Below, piece after piece: positions 56,601-64,000 of a stretch of 64,000 nucleotides of DNA; the stretch's first letter is position 1, and every line of letters begins with the position of its first letter. The translations under genes were made by a program, and so were the position numbers. The DNA is from Adiantum capillus-veneris (lineage: Eukaryota > Streptophyta > Polypodiopsida > Polypodiales > Pteridaceae). The stretch lies in NCBI GenBank assembly GCA_014529385.2, contig CM043956.1:62883120-62947119 (forward strand), given 5' to 3'. Under the pieces are notes generated by a model. It made no database searches. It saw nothing but the letters and a program-made list of their open reading frames with translations, and was not told the origin of the DNA.

Positions 56601-57623
56601 GAGTTCGATCACTGTCTATATACAAAGAAGGCTAAGGATGGCAGTTGGCTGATCCTTATTTTGTATGTGGATGACATGTTGATTGCCGGCAAACACTTGG
56701 AAGAAATTTCAGCTTTGAAGTCAAAGATGGCAAAATCGTTTGACATGAAAGACATGGGTGAGGCAAGTCATATACTTGGTATACGCATTGAGAGAGACAG
56801 ATCAAAGAAGTTGATTTGGTTATCTCAAACAGAGTATATTGACAAGGTTTTGCAACGTTTCAATATGGAGAAGGGAAAGGCATTGAGTGTTCCATTGCCA
56901 CCATATGTGAAACTTAGCAAACAAGATTGTCCTGTGTCTGAGGAAGAACAGGCTGAAATGGATAAGATTCCATATGCGTCTGCAGTGGGTAGTTTGATGT
57001 ATGCAATGATTGCTACACGTCCGGATATTGCATTTGCAGTGGGAGTGGTTAGCAGATATATGTCAAATCCCGGCAAGAAACATTGGGAGGCAGTGAAAAA
57101 TATCATGAGATACTTAAAACATACAAAGAGTATGCGCATATGCTATGGTAGTCAGGATTTGAGTGTCAGAGGATACACTGACTCAGATTATGCAGGAGAC
57201 TTGGATAAGAGGAGATCTACATCAGGCTATGTCTTTACATTGGCTGGAGGTGCCATATCATGGCGATCTCGATTACAAGATTGTGTTACGCAGTCTACTA
57301 CAGAAGCTGAGTATGTTGCAGCAAATGAGGCATGCAAAGAAGCTATTTGGCTTGGTAGATTGGTTGCAGACTTGGGAATCAATGCGGATATGCCAGAGTT
57401 ATATTGTGATAGTCAAAGTGCTATACAATTGGCAAAGAATCCAGTGTTCCATTCGAAGACTAAGCATATTGATGTGAAATATCACTTCATTAGGGAAGTA
57501 CTTGAAGACAAGCAGATACAACTGCTGAAGATCCACACCAAGGACAATCCTGCTGATCTACTCACAAAGGGACTTCCAGGAGAGGGCTTTGTGCATTGTC
57601 GTGAGTTATTGGGCATTGGATAG
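53658..57623 (+). CDS. Gag-Pol polyprotein of the Tork-type element
   Basis: 1321 codons from ATG 53658 to TAG 57621-57623; the open frame extends three codons further upstream but only to TTG, so 53658 is the start. Order: Gag (KLDGTNFPFWKKQIWQVLVQ near the start), CCHC knuckle C236-C239-H244-C249, protease Asp319 in IIDSGAS, pre-integrase zinc segment (LWHRRLGHMS, later CEHCVYGK), integrase Asp508, Asp571 and Glu607 (spacing 62 and 35, a DD35E triad), RT Asp917 in QMDVKTAFLHGD with Asp1005 and Asp1006 in YVDDM, RNase H Asp1175, Glu1218 and Asp1251. All catalytic residues are present. The protein would make, process and integrate the element's cDNA. This is the usual size for the lineage. 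Confidence 0.97.
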   Translation: MASSHSETLYNIKKLDGTNFPFWKKQIWQVLVQKKQVKPLKLKGERPEGMAQDEWEELDELACSTIMLTLAENVYFNVAEETTAYGVWQKLCDMYEKQSAASQIYWLKKLVDLKMKEGTAMSNHLNEFHSIFSQLTAQEIVFPDSVKAMFLLITLPDSWDTFRTALSNSVAPEGLTSANVEGSLLTEEVNRKNIDKGKGNSALVVRGRQQFKEKKGKKAQNRSKSRDSKSKDDIECYHCGKKGHIKRDCTKWKQEKGKTKSSEQDEKKSSVKIEEVNVTGSGSDSDSGIAAGDIFLTSNLDSVFLTAEDGHAMSDWIIDSGASLHVSPHKEWFTSYVATKDYVRLGNEQVCDILGVGDVQLKFQNGSSLWLKNVRHVPAIRKSLISTGKLDDAGYVTVFGNSAWKISKGSMTVTHGSKSGTLYTLHVSEVKNHVINVIEQPSVSLWHRRLGHMSKRGMEILSHYGYLPGFSFQDFEFCEHCVYGKQTQEPHRSKRNRRDERLALVHSDLCGPMPSLSLGGASYFCTFIDDYSRKVWVYFLKHKDEVLKVFKTFLQLVETQSGQKLKCLRTDNGGEYVSKAFQDFCEAKGIKRELTAPYNPPQNGVAERMNRTIQEKVRSMLSNAELPNGFWAEAVATAVHLINRSPSRVLDKSAVAEMLWTGKAPSYKHLRVFGCEAYSHIPKEFRNKLEPKSKKCIFLGYGESGEMGYRLWDPESRKLIRSNDVHFNEAKFHAKPEKTEEIRRVVFREDGPSASTSRQHGQAQEQPIVAREAESVVVRRSERVSKPPDRYVPSLNYVMLTDCGEPSCYKEALQVVDLKKWQLAMQSEMTALHKNQTWKLVKLPQGKKALPCKWVYRYKITAHDSQPKYKARLVAKGFKQEQGIDFDEVFSPVVKMITLRCFLALVAILDLVLHQMDVKTAFLHGDLDVEIYMQQPEGFVEKGMEHLVCQLLKSLYGLKQSPRAWYHKFHQFMLSQGYKRSEFDHCLYTKKAKDGSWLILILYVDDMLIAGKHLEEISALKSKMAKSFDMKDMGEASHILGIRIERDRSKKLIWLSQTEYIDKVLQRFNMEKGKALSVPLPPYVKLSKQDCPVSEEEQAEMDKIPYASAVGSLMYAMIATRPDIAFAVGVVSRYMSNPGKKHWEAVKNIMRYLKHTKSMRICYGSQDLSVRGYTDSDYAGDLDKRRSTSGYVFTLAGGAISWRSRLQDCVTQSTTEAEYVAANEACKEAIWLGRLVADLGINADMPELYCDSQSAIQLAKNPVFHSKTKHIDVKYHFIREVLEDKQIQLLKIHTKDNPADLLTKGLPGEGFVHCRELLGIG

Positions 57624-57696
57624 ATGGCAGCCATGTAAATCTTTGTACATTTATGTTCATAGATTTACAGTTACTTAAAGTGCCACATTGGACTTT

Positions 57697-57707
57697 AAGT
57701 GGGAGGT
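57697..57707 (+). other. Polypurine tract of the Tork-type element
   Basis: AAGTGGGAGGT-type text immediately precedes the 3' LTR start TGTTGGG. Confidence 0.75.
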
Positions 57708-57929
57708 TGTTGGGATTAAAGCCCAAGTGGCCTCTTATGCGGATATGGCCGGCCGCCCGCCTAACTCACTTACCTCTAACTCTTTGTATATACTAACATA
57801 TTCTTTGTGAATACTAAGGATTTTGGGAGATAACCCTTCTAACAGATCTCTGCGTACTGTGTACTGTGGAAGCTCACTGTGTGTGTGTGTGAGAGAGAGA
57901 GTCGACCCACGCTCCGCTCCGCGACTTCA
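57708..57929 (+). repeat. 3' LTR of the Tork-type element
   Basis: 222 bp, identical by eye to 52369-52590. Confidence 0.96.
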
Positions 57930-57934
57930 CTACA

Positions 57935-58848
57935 TGAGTACGAGGACCTATAGGTGTATACTATTGGTACACACTTCTAGGTATTGTTGCAGGCATTGAG
58001 CTACCATGTAGCGGTGCTTTACTAACAAATGAGGTCCATGGCATGTTTCTTGGCATGCCCATCATTGGGGTAGGCATGGTAGCCATGTTGTCATCAAGGG
58101 AAAGATGAGCTAGACTTAGAAAATTAAAGTTATCACTTGTAGGCTCAGATTGCACTGAAACCCCTGGCGAAACAACATATGGGGGATCCATCGAACTTAC
58201 CGAGGGAGTCTCCATTTGCGATAAGGTTGGTTGTTTAACCTTCCATGTATCCAAGAATCTCATGAGACCCGTTGAAGGCATGTGGATCCCCTTGTTCTGC
58301 CTCTCTAGTTCAATAACCCTATGGATGACCTCACAAACTTTTTGTTGTTGATCCTCCACACTAGTAGCTCCCGTTGTGGATTATAGGATAACTAACCAAC
58401 CCACGTGATAGGTGTGACCTGTGTATAGGTCGGTTAGAGTTTCCGTTTGTAGTTTATACTCCCAGTTCTCATTTAGGAATGCTCCATCTAGGCTTGAGGT
58501 GCTAGGGGTGTCCTTTGAAGTAGATGCAATGTGGCTCTCTATGGGTTGACCCTTCGAGGTCGCTAAGTCAGGAGCACTCGATTGCTCTCCTAGCAATGAT
58601 ATTGACGTAGGGTTTTTTTCTTTTAACTCTCTTCATTGCTCCACCTTGCGTAAGCTCTTGATTTCCTTTTCCCTAGCCGCAATGATATATCGCTCAACCT
58701 CTTGCACTTCGGCAAGGCTTCTACAATCAGGTAATATGACCTCGGAGGGGAATAGCTCTAAAGAGTCAGGGGGTGTGGTGAATGGAGTATTCACGTTGTC
58801 AGGAGTTTTTTGAAGCAATGGATTGCGCATATGTACATATACATGCAT
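57935..58848 (-). pseudogene. Gypsy B gag N-terminal region
   Basis: This is the part of gag lying beyond the Tork insertion. Frames 58633-58848 (MHVYVHMRNPLLQKTPDNVN), 58381-58596 and 57961-58359 are in the same orientation and separated by stops. KVCEVIHRVIELERQNKGIH suggests a helical segment; the rest is Ser/Pro/Thr-rich. ATG at 58848 is the most upstream candidate start. No known domain can be named. The continuity with 51371-52368 rests on position and the shared insertion site. Confidence 0.6.
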
Positions 58849-58859
58849 GGTGCATCAAA

Positions 58860-59477
58860 TAAAGAATTTCCCATTTTTCAGATTCAGGTGGTTATGTGGG
58901 GCCCACATGTGTACAGGTAGGATAGGGTGTACATAGTGCATCAATTTTCACTATTACCAGTACCACTGTGTTTTTTCTATAATAAAGAGGAGTTGTTAGC
59001 GCATAAAACTTCTCGAGGAAGCTATTTGTCGGCCGACGACATGAGGTAAGCAGGTGCGTCAGATGGCATCTAGTGGCGTCAGGAGGTCGAACGGGATCAA
59101 TACTTGCACGTGGAGAAGTACGGACACAACGTGGGTTTTTTCTTGTGAGAGTTATGCAGAAAGGTCATCATTAGGACCACTTTTTGGGGCCACTTCACAT
59201 GGTTGCGAGACGCATTATTGAAAAGAAATGAGTGCCAGGTGTGCGGATGATGCAAAAAGGTGACAACTATGCACTGCGAGGTCGTTTTTTGGCCTGTTCG
59301 GGGTCCGTTTGAGGTCATCTAAAAGGCCAAGGGTGCCCAACTAATAAAGCTAAGTGTGGGAACTGAAAAAACTGAGAGAAGATCAGAAAAAACATGGAGA
59401 AGAGAGGAGGAACAGCCGCAGGTGTGTTTTGGTCGTTTTGGAGCCTGTTTTGGCCGTAAACTGCTCATCCGATGTCG
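58860..59477. other. Unassigned sequence, possible Gypsy B leader
   Basis: It lies upstream of the Gypsy B gag start on the minus strand. No primer site or LTR end was recognised, so the 5' end of Gypsy B is not defined. Confidence 0.4.
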
Positions 59478-59612
59478 GACTCTCTCTCTCTCTCTCACTC
59501 TGTTATCTCTTTATACCTCTCTATCTCTAACCCTCTCCCTCTACTCTCTCTCTCTCTCTCTCTATCCCTCTCCCTCTCCCTCCATTCTCTCTCTATCTCT
59601 TCCCTCTTGTTG
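59478..59612. repeat. Degenerate (CT)n pyrimidine tract
   Basis: A 130-bp run of CT repeats with occasional CCCT and ATCT variants. The 85-codon Ser/Leu-rich frame across it is not a gene. Confidence 0.9.
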
Positions 59613-59804
59613 AATTGGTCCCTTGGCTGCACTTGTGCAGTATGAAATACATTTGATGGCTAGTTTGCATTAGGGGAACAAATATATATAGATAAATAAT
59701 AACATAAGATACAAGTAGAAATATTAGTCGTGTGTGCAGAAATGTCTTGAGTGCAAGAATAAGCATAATATGTTATAGTTATAAAAGATTGTCATAAAAA
59801 GGAA

Positions 59805-60882
59805 GGTGAGTCAGTGACAGACTTTATTAGTCGCTTGAAGCAATTCTCGCTAGAATCCAAATGAGTGTTTCAAAAATACCCAATTATTCAATATATTCAT
59901 TAGGGAATTGCGACGTGAGGATATCTGTAACGGCCTAGTCGTTAGAGGTATCACTACTTGGGAAGCAGTCACCACCAATGCAATCCAATTGGAAGACAAT
60001 CTAATGATTGAAGGAGAAAGAGTGTCTATTGAGCCAAAAGCTATCAGCTCGCAAGCAATTGAGTGGCCCTAAAGCCAATCATGAAAGAGAAGATATATGA
60101 GATGACTTTGGGTGATCTCGCCAAGGCTATCCAAGAAATCCTTAGGGGTAATCATACTCCACAAAACAATCATGTGTATCCAAGAAGGGAGCAACAATGG
60201 TGTTCTGTTTGTTTGGGACCACATAGCACCAATGAATTCCCTACCTTCAGAGTGAAGTTTAACGGGACTTGCAATGTGTGTGGCAGGTATGGTCATCAAG
60301 ATAAGGATTGTCTAGTGCTTAAACGCATAACGTAAACTAGGCCACCCTTAGCTTGGACAAACTCACCTCGAATTCCTGCATTAATGCATGCCCCACCCAT
60401 TAAGAAACCATCACAACATATGGTCCCTAGAACCCAAAATGTTGTCAAAACCACACTATTACCCCCTCCAATGCTAAGACCGTAGCCTCTGCATTTGCGA
60501 GTTACCCTTATAAACCAAGTAGGTTGTGAGCCATCTAGTACTTATTTGGGTTGCGAAGATGACATAGACTTAGGTATAACCTACAGAGTAGATACTCTTG
60601 ATGAGTGCCCTCAGTACTACATGGAGGACCATTGGGGACAACTCAAGCCTATATATCAAGCTACTGCTCTTGTAGCAAGAGGCCAAAATATCAATATTAT
60701 TGACAAGAGATTGCCTCTTTAATGCTACAAATGTGGTACCACATCGAGTAGTTGAGTGTCCTATTAGAATGAAAAGGAATGCTGCATCAGTGCAAACAAG
60801 TCAAGGAAGCATGTTGGCAATGCCAATATTCACCTGTAATTGTTGTGGCATAGATCAATTGATTGCCCAATGCCCTAATAAT
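59805..60882 (+). pseudogene. Gypsy gag fragment, plus strand, related to Gypsy B
   Basis: The reading matches Gypsy B gag in the opposite orientation: text near 59910-60050 corresponds to the GLVIRGITTWEVVTTNAIQV part, then KEKIYEMTLGDLAKAIQEIL (60090), YPRREQQWCSVCLGPHSTNE, a second knuckle CNVCGRYGHQDKDC (60268) and ITYRVDTLDECPQYYMEDHW (60570). A later CNCCGIDQLIAQCPNN motif ends it, where Copia A copy 3 interrupts at 60883. Many stops; dead. Confidence 0.8.
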
Positions 60883-61109
60883 TGTTGGAATTAGGATTGC
60901 AGAGAAACACACACGGCTTGGAGAAGACGAAGGAAGCTCAAGGCACACAGTAGAGAGTGTATTACTTAGTGTGCAATGGAAAGATAGATAGCCCTAGAGT
61001 GATGGGCGTATATACAATGCACGGGGGGAAAAACCTCCTAAAGAGGGAAAAAATGCCCCGGCGGTCCTAGTGTGTTCACACACATCACTACCACATGTAT
61101 ATGGTAACA
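60883..61109 (-). repeat. 3' LTR of Copia A copy 3
   Basis: 227 bp. On the minus strand it runs TGTTACCATATACATG to CCAACA, like the 228-bp LTR at 9341-9568, including the segment deleted from the left LTR of copy 2. Confidence 0.92.
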
Positions 61110-61184
61110 AATCCCCCCTGGAGTGATGCGGTGAACGAGAGCTAGCACATGAGTAAAGGGAAGTGCCATGCACTGAGGACATGA

Positions 61185-62880
61185 TCAGTCCACAAAGGGG
61201 AGTAAGCCCAAAGCTTTGCGGAAAGCTTCAAGCTTCTCACCAGACAATACCTTTGTGAAAAGATTTGCAAGGTTGTCCTGTGTTGGCACATAAGCCAAGC
61301 TGATCTCTCCTGCTGAGAGCCTCTCCATGACATAGTGGTAATGCACCTCAATGTGCTTTGTGCGAGCATGAAAAACTGGGTTCCTTGCAACTGCCAATGT
61401 GCTCTAACTATCAGTGTAGATAGTGTTGGCAGTGTCATGTCCAACACCCAAATCATCCATAAGGCGTCTGAGCCATACACACTCAACCGTAGCTTTGAAG
61501 ACTGCCCTGTACTCAGCCTCACAACTTGAAGTGGCCACAGTAGGTTGCTTCTTTCTCAACCATGATATACATGAACTGCCAAGCATGAAACAAAAACCAC
61601 TTGTGGACACTCTCGTGTCAAAACAACCAGCCTAATATGAGTCCGAAAAAGCATGTAAGTCTGGCGGCAACGATCCCCCCTTGGGATAAAACAAGCCAAG
61701 ATGTAAAGTGCCACTAAGGTAGCGGAAAATCCTCTTGACAGCCTGCCAATGCTTAGACCTTGGGCTATGCATAAATCTGCTGACCTATGAGACTGTAAAC
61801 TGATATCCGGCCTCGTGTTGCATACAAAAGGTAGCCAAAATCAGTTTGATAAAGAGTGACATCAGCAGGCTTGCCAACATCATGTAGACTCAACTTCAGA
61901 CCTGTTTCCATGGGAGTGGCAATAGGTTTGCAATCCTCAAGTCCAAACTTACATAGCAATGTCTCTATGTAACTTTTTTGACACAAGGCAATACCACCAT
62001 AACACTTCTTAAACTCTATACCCAAGTAATGATGCAACAGCCTCAAATCTTTCATCTTGAAAGTAGCATTCAAATCAGCCTTAAATTCAGCAATATGTCT
62101 CTCATTTGGTCCAGTGATCAGCAAATCATCAACATAAAGAACCACAATGAGAAGTACATCACCCTCACGCTTTACATACAATGTGCTTTCTGTTGGACTG
62201 TTACGAAAGCCTTGTTTGACCAAATGAGTGTCAGCTTCCTCATACCAAGCACGAGGAGATTGCTTCAACCCATACAAAGCCTTGTTACATTTGCACACTT
62301 TGTCCTCTTGTCCTTTTATGACAAAACCGCGAGGCTGCGTTACATAAACATCCTCAAATATGTCACCATTCAAGAAAGCAGTAACAATGTCTGATTGATG
62401 TACATCCCAACCAAAAAGAGCTGCCAATGCACATAGAAAACGCACAGTATACATACGACAAGTGGGAGCAAAAGTCTCTTCATAATCTATGCCTTTTTGC
62501 TGTGCATAACCCTTTGCAACAAGTCGAGCCTTATGGCGATCGATCTCACCATCCGGCTTGCGTTTTAACTTGTAAACCCACTTCGTACCAATGGCCTTTT
62601 TGCCAGGAGGAAAATCACATAAAGTCCATGTGTCATTTTCTATAAGTGCATCATATTCTGATTGCATGGCAGCCATCCAATTTTCTGAATTCTGTGCTTC
62701 ATCAAAAGACAGAGACTCCTCAACATCATGTAAGCTAGACACAGCCAAAGCATAACAATCTGATGCATAAGATGCATGGCGAGAGCCTGAACGAGTACGA
62801 CTAGCCAAAGGTGCATCCAATTTACTGTCACGCAAAGTGTGCACCAGCCATTTTGGCATACCTCTAGCCTACTCATTTTC
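61185..62880 (-). pseudogene. Reverse transcriptase and RNase H of Copia A copy 3
   Basis: The long frame 61765-62859 reads WMAAMQSEYDALIENDTWTL, GWDVHQSDIVTAFLNGD and the catalytic YVDDLLITG. RNase H continues at 61404-61610 (SSCEAEYRAVFKATVECVW) and 61185-61397 (HARTKHIEVHYHYV), ending LGLLPFVD and TGA. Defects: a stop replaces Ser in the DSQSAL motif (near 61406), and the RT-to-RNase H join near 61760 is shifted. It is better preserved than copy 2, whose RT has extra stops. Confidence 0.9.
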
Positions 62881-64000
62881 AACCCTTTCCTCATCAAGTA
62901 CATCATGTATATCTGCATCAGTAATAGGCTGATCTATAACATTTTAGAAACCCCCATAGGTTGTACATTTGCCTCATTGGAACTTACATTTGTATTTCCA
63001 CCACTGAAAAGAGGCAACAAAGTGTCATAAATGTCCTGTGAGCTTACATTATTGTCTCTAGTACATAACAGCAAGGGCTGAACAGAATCTTCCACAAACA
63101 CTACATCCCAAGAAACCAGAATACGTTTTGTTTGCGGATGATACAACCTGTAACCTTTGCTTTCAGCACTATAACCAACAAAAATACATTTGACAGCCTT
63201 ATCATCCAATTTTCTGTGCTGCACTTGTGGCACCAAAGCATATGCCAAACAGCCAAAAACACGCATGTGCTCAATAGAAGGCTTTCTATCATGCCATGCT
63301 TCATATGGAGTAATAGACTGCAAAGCTTTCGTAGGACACCTGTTTAGTACATAAGTGGCACACATGATGGCCTCAAGCCAAAAAGAATGCGGCAAAGCTT
63401 GACTTTTGACCATTATTACATCATGCCATTTCCGTCAGTGACCTATTTTTCCTCTCAACAACACCATTTTGCTGAGGTGTATAAGGCACTGTACATTGGG
63501 TATTTTATCCCACGACTAGCCAGAAATGCATTAAACTCATCAGACATATACTCCCCCCCTCGATCGGAACGGAGGGTGCCCATAGTACATTTCGAGACAT
63601 TTTCAGCCATAACCAGAAATTGTTTGAAGCACATAAAAACTTCGGACTTCGCTTTAAGCGGAAATACCCATGCATGCTTGGAGTAATCATCAATGAAAGT
63701 CACAAAGTACAGGTAATTTCCCAAGGATGGAGTTTGCATGGGCCCACAAACATCACTATGCACAAGTTGCAGCCTGCATGTGGCCCGAACTAAACCATCC
63801 TTTGGAAACTTAGAACGCTGCATCTTACCCAAAATACAGCCTTCACAAACATGTTTCACAGGTGCTTCAAGAGGCGGCAAAGAAGCAACCATATCAGATT
63901 TCTGCAAACGCAGCAAACTGGCAAAATTCAAATGACCAAAATGTGCATGCCAAAGTTTTGCATCTAAAATAGCCCTTGAATCTGCAACAGCATTTGCAAA
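62881..64000 (-). pseudogene. Integrase of Copia A copy 3 (partial)
   Basis: Frames 63455-63931 and 62934-63413 cover the zinc-binding end (CEGCILGKMQRSKF), the core with HSDVCGPM and RSDRGGEYMS, and downstream text SQALPHSFWLEAIMCATYVL. A frameshift at about 63440 interrupts the stretch holding NGVAER, where the catalytic Glu should be. The pre-integrase segment runs off the window end. A break also lies near 62940 between integrase and RT. Confidence 0.88.

Larger units (their letters stand above)
52369..57929 (+). mobile_element. Tork/Tnt1-type Copia element, intact and apparently young
   Basis: A complete 5561-bp Ty1/Copia element. The two 222-bp LTRs (52369-52590, 57708-57929) appear identical base for base. 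The target duplication CTACA is at 52364-52368 and 57930-57934. The primer site follows the 5' LTR, a purine tract precedes the 3' LTR, and one uninterrupted frame encodes all domains. Identical LTRs mean insertion was recent relative to the mutation rate. It lies antisense inside the gag of Gypsy B. All visible requirements for autonomous movement are present. Confidence 0.97.
60883..64000 (-). mobile_element. Copia family A, copy 3 (partial, continues past the window)
   Basis: Minus-strand relative of 4429-9568. Its 3' LTR is at 60883-61109, preceded on the minus strand by the purine tract AGGGGGGATT (61110-61119). RNase H, RT and integrase follow up to the window end, which lies in the pre-integrase segment. 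It is inserted into the Gypsy gag fragment at 59805-60882. The five bases before it are ATAAT; the partner duplication is outside the window. Confidence 0.92.

Noticed and set aside
59356-59613. 85-codon Ser/Leu-rich ORF
   Set aside because: Mostly encoded by the (CT)n tract.
1-64000. tRNA or rRNA genes
   Set aside because: TGGTATCAGAGC segments are primer-binding sites beside LTRs, not tRNA genes; no rRNA text was seen.

Overview
The window looks like nuclear DNA of a land plant with a large, retrotransposon-rich genome. The reasons are several plant-type Ty1/Copia elements whose primer-binding sites match the 3' end of plant initiator tRNA-Met, a Ty3/Gypsy chromovirus with very long LTRs, other decayed Gypsy pieces, plant-like splice-site sequences, and no rRNA, tRNA or bacterial-style operon. 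The DUF7869-like transposase remnant and the Copia types would suit a seed-free plant (fern, lycophyte or bryophyte), but that is a weak guess. No ordinary host gene with an intact reading frame is visible. The only long intact coding sequence is the polyprotein of a young Copia element.

Layout. 1-0.6 kb: a 190-bp foldback repeat and unassigned DNA. 0.6-3.8 kb: decayed Copia element (copy 1 of family A). 4.4-9.6 kb: full-length but disabled Copia element (copy 2 of family A), bounded by GAGGG target duplications. 10.5-24.8 kb: a low-coding stretch built from a degenerate repeat (core CCACCACTTGTCC), with minus-strand remnants of an FCP1/HAD-like segment, a SET-like domain and an unrecognised multi-exon gene. 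It also holds a 150-bp AT-rich tandem array and a TAAATTCAAA minisatellite. 25-28 kb: plus-strand DUF7869-like transposase pseudogene. 28.4-31.5 kb: minus-strand Gypsy pol remnant. 32.3-34.0 kb: short non-coding LTR element. 34.15-35.8 kb: about 16 copies of a ~98-bp tandem repeat, each with a hairpin. 36.9-46.9 kb: complete Ty3/Gypsy chromovirus on the minus strand, bounded by ACAAG, with a polyA retroposon inside one LTR. 48.3-58.9 kb: another minus-strand Gypsy (gag to protease), split at 52.4-57.9 kb by a young Tork/Tnt1-type Copia element with identical LTRs. 59.8-60.9 kb: plus-strand fragment of a related Gypsy gag. 60.9-64.0 kb: copy 3 of Copia family A, minus strand, cut by the window end.

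How the parts relate. The window is a stack of nested insertions of different ages. Order can be read from the boundaries: the Tork element entered the Gypsy gag; the chromovirus entered next to a Gypsy protease fragment; the retroposon entered the chromovirus LTR. Only the Tork element (52369-57929) carries everything visible that is needed to move: paired LTRs, primer site, purine tract and an uninterrupted Gag-protease-integrase-RT-RNase H frame. I found no convincing new multi-gene system. The least explained parts are the palindromic 98-bp satellite, the CCACCACTTGTCC repeat domain and the SET-like gene remnant.
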